A DNA stretch of 24,678 bases from Cochliopodium minus. Lineage: Eukaryota > Discosea > Himatismenida > Cochliopodiidae. Location: positions 15,045 to 39,722 of the forward strand of contig JAMYWO010000248.1 of the NCBI GenBank assembly GCA_024220525.1, read 5' to 3'. The notes under the pieces are model-generated. The model saw only the letters and a list, made by a program, of their open reading frames with translations. It ran no database searches and had not been told where the DNA came from. Position 1 is the stretch's first letter; every line of letters begins with the position of its first letter. Positions 11,101 to 19,784 of the stretch are shown piece after piece. The position numbers and the translations under genes are program-made.

Positions 11101-13700
11101 ACGATGAAATTGATGTTTTGAATGAGACTTTAGGAGAGAAGATCGAAGAAGTGAACAGTCTTAAAAGAGATAATGAAAGAAAGAAAAAGATGATCGATGA
11201 ACTCAAAAATGATAACAACAATAATGAACAAAACGAGAAGGCTTTGAAAGAGAAGGACAATGAAATTGATGTTTTGAATGAAACTTTGGGAGAGAAGATC
11301 GAAGAAGTGAATAGTCTTAAAAGAGATAACGAAAGAAAGAAAAAGATGATCGATGAACTCAAAGAAAATGAAGATCAAATGCAAAAAAATTTAAAAGAAA
11401 AAGATGATCAAATTGATGTTTTGAACAAAACTCTTGATGAGAAGATTGAAGAATTAAATAACCTCAAAAGAGATAAAGAAAGGAAGGAAGAGATGATCGA
11501 TGAACTCAAAAAAGATAATAACAATAATGAACAAAACGAGAAGGCGTTGAAAGAAAAGGAAAATGAAATTGATGTATTGAACAAAACTTTGGGTGAGAAT
11601 ATCGAAGAAGTAAACAGTCTTAAAAAAGAAAATGAAAGAAAAGAAAAGATAATCGATGAACTCAAAGAAAATATCAAAGAAAATGAACAAGAAAAGCAAA
11701 AAGAATTGAAAGAAAAAGAAGATCAAATTGATGTTTTGAACAAAAATCTTGATGAGAAGATTGAAGAATTAAATAACCTCAAAAGAGACAATGAAAGAAA
11801 GGAAGAGATGATCGATGAACTCAAAAATGATAATAACAATAATGAACAAAACGAGAAGGCTTTGAAAGAAAAGGACGATGAAATAGACGTTTTGAACAAA
11901 ACTTTGGGTGAGAATATCGAAGAAGTAAACAGTCTTAAAAAAGAAAATGAAAGAAAAGAAAAGATTATTGATGAACTCAAAGAAAATATCAAAGAAAATG
12001 AACAAGAAAAGCAAAAAGAACTAAAAGAAAAAGACGATCAAATTGATGTTTTGAACAAAACTCTTGATGAGAAGATTAAAGAATTAAATAACCTCAAAGA
12101 TAACGAAAGAAAGGAAAAGATGATAGATGAACTCGAAGAAAATAAAATTGATCCAAACAATCTCACTGAAAAAGAAAAGGAAATAGATCAGCTCAAAAGA
12201 GAAATAGAAGATTTAAAAGAAAAAGAAAAGACCAGGTCTGCATCTTGGGAAAACCCAGAAGATTTGCTCAGCTTCAAACAAACGAACGCAGAGAATCTCC
12301 AACAAAACTTTAATGACAAGTTGAGACAAGACAGAAACGTTCAAGAACTCCCGCCACAAGAAAAAGGAGAGAAAACTGAGGAGAAGAAAGATGAGGAGAA
12401 GATGAAGGAATTGAAGATGATGTTGAAGCAATCTCAAAAAGAACTTGAAGAAGAAAGGGAAAAGAATCAGATCCTTCAGGCTGGAGAGGAGAGGATCTTC
12501 GAAAAGTTGAACGAGGAAGTCAAACTCCACAAAAAAACGAAGAAAACGTTGGTGATCGTCAACAAAAAGTACATCAAGCTGCAGAAACAATACAACGAGA
12601 TCACCATCAACATCAACTCTTCTTGGGAACAAAAGTACTCCGAAATGGTAAAGTTGTTGCAGAGAAAAGCTGATCTGCTTGAAAAAGACAAGGAAGAGTT
12701 GGAGAACTGGTTGGATCACTCCAAGAAGAATTACCTTGTTGAGATGGAGCTCAAAAACAAAATTTCCAAGGAAAACTATGATTTGAACACTTCTAACCAA
12801 GATCTTCAGAATGAGGTCGAAAAGTTGAGGGATCAGATGAATCTTAGCAGGGAGAATTCTTTCAACAACTCGAGTTCTTTGATTGATTTGAAAGATGAGG
12901 AGATTGAACGTCTCAATCAGGTAAATCTTGATCTCCGAAACAAGTTGGAGGATGTATCTCATCATAATCAAGTGGATGGCTCTAAATTGAAGATCCTCAG
13001 AGAGGAGAACACCTTTTATCTAAATCAGATCAATCAGCTCCACCAAATCATAAAAGACAACGCACACGAAATAAGATCTCTCAAGAAAAACTCTCCTCTA
13101 AACAAAGATGATACCACTTACGAGATTAAAAAGACCAACACCACAAAGATGACCATCATTGATTTTCCGAGATCAAGTAGCAACAGTGTTAATGATAGTG
13201 ATGATTCAATCGATTACAAGAAGCAAATCGAAGATCTAAGATTCAAATTGAGTTTGAAAGAATCTGACTTTCATTCCATTGTCTCCACAAACAATTCTCT
13301 CAAACAAAAAATTGAAAAGTTAGAAAATATTAACAATTCACTTAACAACTCACAGAACAACTCTCTTCTCCAATTCGATTCTCCTTTACCTCATTTTAAA
13401 CAAACCCAAAATGGTTCATCTTTCTATCAAATGCAAAACAATTCACCTTTACAACAAAATAATCGTTCTTTCAGAAACAGTGAACCAGTATCTTCAAATT
13501 CCAAATTTTCTTACGAGAACAAAGGAAGCAAAATTGATGCTGAAAAATACAACATGTTGATTGACTTTATGAAAATTTTGCAACTCAAATTGGAGAGAGC
13601 CCAAAGAAGTGACAACAACAATGGAAATAATAATGGTAGTCACCAAAGAATTCCATTACCCAACACCAATTTTGAACCATTTGAATCTTCAGATGATTAA
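8162..13700 (+). CDS. CH-domain protein with very long coiled coil (about 1700 aa)
   Basis: Exons 8162-8227, 8297-8417, 8619-9325, 9374-9397 and about 9510-13700 (TAA). The first exon gives MQNNLKIK...LNLLSWI. A single calponin-homology domain follows (about residues 14-115): VDNFTTCWKDGRAICAVVHY, FPDEIDLNN, LENLKMGFDLAEKHGV, LIDPEDI, IMTYLATVYHAF. CH domains bind actin or microtubule partners. After a Ser/Pro/Thr/Asn-rich linker comes over 1000 residues of Glu/Lys/Leu heptad-like coiled coil, including seven about 52-residue repeats, then an Asn/Ser-rich tail ending EPFESSDD. It is probably an elongated cytoskeletal or scaffold dimer. The junction into the last exon is uncertain: an acceptor after CTAAAG at 9509 keeps phase 0, whereas the better-looking CAG at 9476-9478 does not. 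Two adjacent genes instead of one is a possible alternative. A second CH protein starts at 19785. Confidence 0.8.
11094..12140 (+). repeat. Seven tandem ~156-bp coding repeats in a 315-bp higher-order pattern
   Basis: The codons for (E/Q)IDVLN recur at 11106, 11262, 11409, 11565, 11724, 11880 and 12039, spaced 147-159 bases apart. Two sub-types alternate: EIDVLN(E/K)TLGE...EEVNSLK and QIDVLN(K)..LDEKI(E/K)ELNNLK. Every second copy is spaced 315 bases for the later units (11409/11724/12039 and 11565/11880). Neighbouring higher-order units are nearly identical at DNA level, which points to recent unequal crossing-over. All spacings are multiples of three, so the frame is kept. Confidence 0.85.
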
Positions 13701-13815
13701 AAATACAAAAAAAAAAACAAAAACAGAAATAAAAATTTAAAAGTTTATTTGTAAATTCAAAAGAAAAAAGTATTAAAAATTAAAAAATTTATCAAAAAAA
13801 AAAATTTTTTTTTTA

Positions 13816-14081
13816 TTATTTGTTCATATTTCCTTTGATTAAAGAAACTCTGTCAGGAAAAATAATGTTTCTTGTATCGGCAAAAACACTAAATTTTAAA
13901 AAAATAAAAATAAACAAAATAAAAATAAAAATAAAAACAAAACAATTTACTTGTTAGATGGTTTTGGATCATCACTAAAGTAAGGATGTTGAAGAGCTTC
14001 TTTTGCAGTTATTCTTTTGTTAGGATCATATATGAGAAATTTTTCAAGAAGGTCAAAAGCGTTGTTAGTCAACACAGGATA
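13816..14081 (-). CDS. Protein kinase C-terminal lobe fragment (CMGC/CDK-like), truncated
   Basis: Two exons on the minus strand: 14081-13951 and 13888-13816 (TAA). They encode the end of a protein kinase catalytic domain: [20 protein letters not shown] (subdomain XI, with the invariant Arg in KRITA), then [13 protein letters not shown], and a tail ending GNMNK. The wording best fits CMGC kinases of the CDK10/CDK11/CDK7 kind. No ATP-binding lobe, HRD or DFG motif is present upstream: the next 320 bases are simple repeat containing an N, and the exons beyond encode something unlike a kinase and end in another phase. Either most of the gene was lost in assembly at the repeat, or this is a gene remnant. 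It converges on the CH gene, 115 bases between stops. Confidence 0.65.
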
Positions 14082-14084
14082 CTT

Positions 14085-14410
14085 TTTTATAAAAAATAAA
14101 AAAATAAGAAAAAAATCAAAAAAAATAAAAATAAAAATAAAAAATAAAAAATAAGAAATCAAAAAATAAAAAATAAAAATAAAAATAAAAAATAAAAGTA
14201 AAAATAATAAAATAATAAAAAATAAAAAATAAAAAATAATTTAAAAAATAATAATAATTTAAAAAATAAAAATAAAAATAAAAATAAAAATAAAAATAAA
14301 AATAAAAATAAAAATAAAAATAAAAATAAAAATANAAATAAATAAAATAAATAAAATAAATAAAATAAATAAAATAAATAAAATAAATAAAATAAATAAA
14401 ATAAAAATAA
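14085..14410. repeat. A/T simple-repeat tract with an undetermined base (N at 14335)
   Basis: The tract holds (AAAAAT)n, (AAAAT)n and, at about 14336-14405, (AAATA/AAAT)n. The single N at 14335 is the only ambiguous base in the window and marks an assembly join or unresolved repeat. No gene is seen inside. It separates a kinase fragment from exons of a different reading phase, so sequence may be missing here. Confidence 0.9.
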
Positions 14411-14478
14411 AACAAACAGAAATGAACATTAAAATAAATATTAAATATTTATTTTTTAAAAAAAAGAAATATGTATAC

Positions 14479-14877
14479 CAAGAATGGAATCTTCCTCATC
14501 TTTAGAAATTTGGCTTTCAACAATTGCTATCAAAAAATCAATTCCCCTTATAAACTTTCTCTTTTCTTCTGCCTTTCAATTCAATCAAAAAAAAAGTAAA
14601 TGATAAAAAAATATATCAATAATCAAAAAAAATAAATGAAATAAAAAATAAAAATGGGGAATATTAAATAAATAAATAATTGAAAAAAATGTAAAATGAG
14701 AAAAAGAAATATTAATATTAAATAATAGAAAAAAAAGGAGGGAATAAAAGGAGGGGGGGGAAGGGGGAATACCAATTGACCAACTCTGGCAAGTTGAAAA
14801 AGGGAATGTAAAAAAGGGGAGGGATCATCAGGAAGTTCTATGCATGGTATTAACACTTCGTTACTTATCAATGGCAT
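14479..14877 (-). CDS. Hypothetical protein, first two exons (3' part unresolved)
   Basis: Minus-strand exons 14877-14773 and 14572-14479, joined by a GT-AG intron in phase 0. The first encodes a 35-residue segment starting MPLISNEVLIPCIELPDDPS and ending LARVGQL; the second begins AEEKRKFIRGIDFLIAIVE and ends at a GT donor in phase 1. Codon use and base composition are those of a real coding region, well above the surrounding A/T repeats. I do not recognise the family; residues 20-60 look helical. The following exon is not visible: the kinase-like exon at 14081 starts in phase 0 and would hit a stop if joined directly. An in-frame exon upstream of the ATG is possible because an acceptor AG (TAG) lies just before it. 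The start is divergent from the phosphatase gene at 15006. Confidence 0.5.
14737..14768 (+). other. G-rich run inside an A/T-rich intron
   Basis: Blocks GGAGGG, GGAGGGGGGGG and GGGGG occur within 32 bases of an otherwise almost G/C-free intron of the minus-strand hypothetical gene. On the transcribed RNA this is a C-rich pyrimidine tract directly after the 5' splice site. The plus strand has the spacing of a possible G-quadruplex. Confidence 0.6.
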
Positions 14878-15005
14878 AAAATCGTTTCCTATTTAAATAA
14901 TAAGAAAAAATAAAAATGAAATAAAAAATTTAAAAAAAAAATAAATTCAAAAGTGGATGAAAAAAAAAAAATTATAAAATAAAAAATTAAAAATAAAAAA
15001 AAAAA

Positions 15006-16690
15006 ATGAATACTTCCGAACACAAAGTAGAAGAGATAAATGAAGAAAATATCAATGAATTTTTAAATAAGATTGATATTTTCTTGTTTGATTGTGATGG
15101 TGTTTTATACAAAGGAAATAAAACGATAGAAGGTAAAAAAAAAAAAAATCAACAAAATACTCTTTAATTATTTATGAATACTCCCTCCTTTATCAAGGTT
15201 CCATTGAGGCAATTCATTTTCTTAGGAGTTTAGGAAAGAAAACTTTATTTGTTACCAATAATAGTTCAAAGACGAGAGATCAGTAAGAGATATAAAATAT
15301 TTGATATTAATACAAAAATAGATAGCTCAAATCAATCTGAAAACGATATACCAAGAATATTTAACGGAATATTGAAAATTTTTTCTGATAGAAATTAATC
15401 TTTATATCTCAACAAGATACTTGACTATGATTTTTATCACCCTTATCATTTTCTCTAACAAATTTTATTATACATACACCCTTTTAGATTTAATTAATAT
15501 TTAATTCTCAACAAAATACTAAAAAAAAAAAAAAAGATATATTATTGCATTCAAAAAATTGGGATTTGAAGTTAAAAAGAACGAGATCTATTCCAGTTCT
15601 TATTTGGCAGCAGCACACTTGAAATCGATCAACTTCAACAAGAAAGCTTATTTGTTAGGGGAAGATGCATTGGCAGAAGAAATGAAAGAACAAGGAATAG
15701 AGTATGTAATCCACCAAAACCCAAAAGAAGAAATATTGACAACTTCCATCAAAGAAATTGACAAAGATATTGGTGGTAAAATTTTTTTATTTTATTTATT
15801 TTATTTTTATTTTTTATTTCCAATTTTTATTTATTTTTTATTATTTTTATTATTTATTTTTATTATTTTTTTATTTTTTTATTTTTATTTTTTTTTATTT
15901 TTTTTTATTTTTTTTTTATTTTTTTTTATTTAAAACAGCTGTGGTTGTTGCGTTTTATATCCCTTCTTACTTCAGGCTTTCTTATGCTTATTTGGTTCTC
16001 CAAAAAGTGAAAGATTGCCTTCTTATCGCAACCAACGACGATGCCACATATCCCACCAACGTGGAAGGATTAGGCGAGGTTTTACATTTCAAAAAAATTC
16101 TTTTATTTTATTTCTAAAATATTTTTTACTTTTTACTTTTTCTATTTCTTTTTATTTTTTTTATTTTTTATTTTTAAATTAAATTCAAACTATTTTGTTT
16201 CATATGTTTTTTTTTTGTTTTATTTAATTTTTAAAATTAAATTCCAACCCAAAATACATTTCATTAAAAATGTTTTATTCTTTTACAAAATTTTTGATTT
16301 AAACTCATTTTTATTAAAAACTTATTTTTTTGTTTTGAAAAATTTTTTTTATAAAAGGTTTTTCTTCCAGGAGCAGGAACATGTGTTGCGGGTGTAGAAA
16401 AATGTTCGGGAAGAAAAGCAGAAGTGATGGGAAAGCCCAACAAAGCACTCATCGAACTCATCATCCACGAGCACGACATCAAGGACGTCTCCCGGGTTTG
16501 CATGGTAGGAGACAGATTAGACACTGACATTGCAATCACCAAGCATTATCCTTTGATGAACTCTTTGTTGGTTTTGACGGGAGTTTCTAGCAGAGAACAT
16601 CTTCTTAGTAGTGACATTTTGCCTACTTTTCTTTCTGAGAGTTTCCCTCATTTACATCTTTATCACAAACTTTTTTCTGAGAAAAAATGA
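15006..16690 (+). CDS. HAD-superfamily phosphatase, phosphoglycolate / 4-nitrophenyl phosphatase family
   Basis: Five exons: 15006-15132, 15198-15282, 15537-15775, 15939-16078, 16358-16690 (TGA); phases 1, 2, 1, 0 all match; 307 aa, the usual length of the eukaryotic PGP/chronophin family. HAD motif I is FDCDGVLYKG (nucleophile D29, acid D31), motif II TNNSS, the conserved Lys in MGKPNK, and motif IV VGDRLDTDIA with the Mg-binding aspartates. The C2-type cap carries family stretches EIYSSSYLAA, YLLGEDALAEE, GAVVVAFYIPSYFRLSYAYL, LIATNDDATYP and LPGAGTCVAGVEKCSGRKAE. The enzyme should be a cytosolic Mg-dependent phosphatase of small phosphate esters, such as 2-phosphoglycolate, glycerol-3-phosphate or pyridoxal phosphate; sequence alone does not decide which. 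The intron after exon 3 is almost pure T/A. The gene converges on the NTPase-nuclease gene, 244 bases between stops. Confidence 0.92.
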
Positions 16691-16934
16691 GAGAATTTCT
16701 TGTTTTCTTTATTTGTTTATTTTACATTTTGAATTGAGGGAAAGAAAAAAGTAAAATTCAAATTTTTTTTATTTAAAATTTATTTCATTTTATCAAACTT
16801 TACTCTTTTGATAAAATTTTTATATCAGAAGAATCCCCATCGTTCGCTTCCATTCTCCTAATTTTTCGCATCGTTTTCCTATTAGATTAAATACAATCAA
16901 ATGAATTTTAAAGCAAATCTTCAATTGAGGATAT

Positions 16935-19293
16935 CTATTTCAAGATTATATCAATTGGAGAGTTTTCAGGAATGATGAAAAGATCATTATCATTCTCTAT
17001 TGTAGTATTTTCGTATTGAATGGTGAATTCTTTGGTTGTTGATTTTTCAAAATACTGCTTGAAATTCTCTCTGATTCTTTCTTTGAAGGTTTCCAATAGA
17101 ATAGGAACATCATTGATCTTCTTTGATGCAAATCTTTTCCCCTCTCCATCAAACAATTGCAAGGTGAAAGATTTGATTAAGGATTGATTCTCCTGTAGAT
17201 CAATGGTGATTGGTTTATCATACTCTCCATTTCTTAGATTGAAATAGGTATTCTCGTCACATTTATCTGTTACATTTTTTCTGGGGTTTGCAATCATCTT
17301 ATCATTGCTCAAAAGATTCAAATCGACTTGCTTTCTCCTGAAATAGATGATGGTTGCTTTTTTGAAGCCAGGATGGAAATAGACGAAAGTCATTCCTTTG
17401 TATCTATCCAAGGTATTTTCTTCAGGATAATTGATGGTGAAGTTGATCAACTGAAAATTTTTCAGTTTTAAGAATGAATTGTCTCCATTCAAGCAGAACC
17501 TATTATAATCTTCATTCATCAAGCTCCCATCAATCAGAAATTCGAAGCCAAATTGAAAAGATGAATTGACATAAAAATCAATGAATCCTGCTTTTTTGGT
17601 TATGATCACTTTCTTATTTTTTTTCAACATTCCTCCCTTTTTGATGATTGTTTCCACAGATGAATCAGTAACTTTAGTGACTAAAAATTTGAGTTCATTA
17701 ACTAACAAGGTATCTCCCTTTTTGACAAGATTGATCAGATCTTTATTCGTGACAGCCACTTTAGTGTTATTTCCTGGAACCTTTTGATCTATCAAAAAAG
17801 AAAACAACTTCCCTTTCTCGAGCTTTTTCTCTTTTTTGAGATTACATGTTTTAATATCGATTGATTCAAAAACTTTCTTCATTTGCTTTCCAACTTCAGG
17901 GAACACACTTTTTCCAAGAAGATTAATGGCAATCTGAGAGAAGAGATTTTGGTAGAAAATCTCTTTTGGTCTTTTTTCTTTTTCTACTTGATACAATTTT
18001 GGATCTAATCTTTCTTGGAGTCGATCATAGGGAAGTAATCTCAAAAAATCATTGTGATTTCGTCGATATCTTTGTAGATTTTTTTTGATTCCGACAGTGG
18101 AGCCAACATTCTCATATAAAAGAGCTTCACATTTCCATATGCCCAAGTTATTTGATTCTCTTGTCTTTCTACAATTTTGCACACACCTATTTTCCTTAGG
18201 AAATTAGATGTCTCCTCACTTACTGAAATAAGGGAATCTTTAGATTCCTTGTCCAAGATTTGAGTTGGCGAATTTATCAATCTTTTGATTGCTTGGATAG
18301 CTTCTAAGCGATTGGTGTTGAAATCAGTATCATTATAATCTTTCATCAAATCATAGAAGATTTTGTAAGTTGTGATTTTGTTGAAATAATGATTGCTCAA
18401 AACATAATCGGTGATTTCCTTCTTATCAATCCCAAGCCAATCAGTTTTATATTGGGAAAATTGTATCATGACTTGATAAACAGTTTGGCTCAATAGGCCA
18501 GGATGTCCTTTTAAAAAAATTTATTTTTATTTGTGAATAAAGGATAAATTAACATATTACCATGTGTGAACTTGAAAAAAGATAAAGGCAAGTTAGTTAG
18601 ATCTGGTCCATTTCTTTTCTGGAGATTTTTCATTGCCAAATTGTATTCTACCTTGCTAAATAAAAGATATTCAATCCCGAGTATTTGCTCATCTGGCAAT
18701 GTGATGCTTGAAGATATCTTTCCCAATGTTTTTTCTCCATGAGTTGCAAGGATCAATACATGGATTTTTCTATCTTTTTTATTTTGGAGTTGTTTCAGAT
18801 CAAGTTCCAATTGCTTGAGACCATCTAATATACTCTCTCTTTTTACTTCTTCATTGTTTTCCACCTTTTCCACCTTTTCATCCTTCTTTTCAGTGAAAAT
18901 ATTTTGAGCATCATCAATTATATAAAGCAAATGTTTTTCTCCTTTGTATTTCTTCAATGCTTCGGCAAAATCATCGAATCCAGTTGTTTGCTTGAATATT
19001 TCCAAAGATCTTTGTGGGGTGGTCATGTTATTGAAAGAAATTATCTTATAATTTTGTGTATATTCTTTTGAATTTTTCATTAAATGAATTAATGATGATT
19101 TTCCGGTTCCTGATGGGGATCTTATGTAAATTATATTCTTATCATCTAATTTTTGCATCAAATCCAATATTTTTTCATTTCTCTCGCAATAAAAATAGGC
19201 ACTCCAAGTTAATCCTTCAGTAGAATGTTCATATTCTATTTTCTTTGGATCATTCTCATCTTTATATTCTATTTCCTTTCTCTTCTTATTCAT
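16935..19293 (-). CDS. P-loop NTPase fused to PD-(D/E)XK-like nuclease, Crinkler/RHS-type architecture, with apparent frame break
   Basis: Minus strand, ATG at 19293, TAG at 16935; about 760 aa. Intron 1 is 18560-18508 (phase 1). Residues 58-67 carry Walker A (RSPSGTGKSS), 122-130 Walker B (LLYIIDDAQ). Then come LATHGEKTL, ITLPDEQILGIEYLLFS and, across the intron, FTHGHPGLL, which follow the layout of NTPase-nuclease proteins abundant in some fungi and protists. A helical region follows (LRLLPYDRLQERL...), then GFIDFYVN with FGFEFLIDG (17590-17526), resembling the Asp...Glu core of the fused restriction-like nuclease; the canonical Lys after Glu is not obvious. The last about 95 residues (ITIDLQENQ to PIDIILK) look beta-rich, possibly ubiquitin-like. 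The reading frame changes between about 18110 and 18041. A 26-nt GT-AG intron (18097-18072 region) would restore it; an assembly indel or gene decay are alternatives. A role in self/non-self conflict is inference. Confidence 0.7.
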
Positions 19294-19784
19294 ATTAAAA
19301 GAATTTATTTTTAACTTAAGACTTTTTTTTTTGTTTTATTTAAATACTTGAATGAGTAACCTATTATATTTTGATGATAATAACATTATTTCTAAAATGT
19401 CACTAAACAATGAGATTAGGCATTAACTGTTCCAGAAATGAGTGATAGAATATTTTGGGAACCACTCTGTCTATTCAAAGAAACAAATTACTTGTAATTA
19501 TATTGTCAACATTTATATAAATGCATTACAATAGGGATTTAATTCCTTTTTCTACAATGATTTATGAAAGAATGAATGCGATCTGAGATACATTGTATTA
19601 ATAAATGATGAAAATTCTTTTGGTGTTAAAAATATTCTCATTTTTCATAAAAATTGAATCTCAAATGCATTCAAAGTTTATGTCAATTTTAAAAAAGCAA
19701 ATTTTTTTTTTTAAATCAAAAGAATAAATTAAAAAAATTGATAGAAAGCTATTGGACTTTATAAAATTGCCATATTAAATCCAT
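19294..19784. promoter_or_regulatory. Divergent intergenic region (NTPase-nuclease gene / CH-CBM gene)
   Basis: The 491 bases between two divergent starts are AT-rich but less monotonous than other spacers. I find no ORF, no RNA gene and no repeat array, only presumed promoters for both genes. Confidence 0.45.

Noticed and set aside
12213-12971. 252-codon minus-strand open frame, hydrophobic
   Set aside because: Antisense shadow of the CH coiled-coil exon; hydrophobic only because Glu/Lys/Leu codons reverse to Phe/Leu/Ile-type codons.
9525-13700. Reading the long coiled coil as a viral A-type inclusion protein
   Set aside because: That label is commonly given to any Glu/Lys coiled coil; there is no viral context, and a CH domain precedes it in the same spliced model.
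14085-14410. CRISPR-like or telomeric array
   Set aside because: The units are 5-9-bp A/T simple repeats without spacers, and do not have a G-rich telomere pattern.
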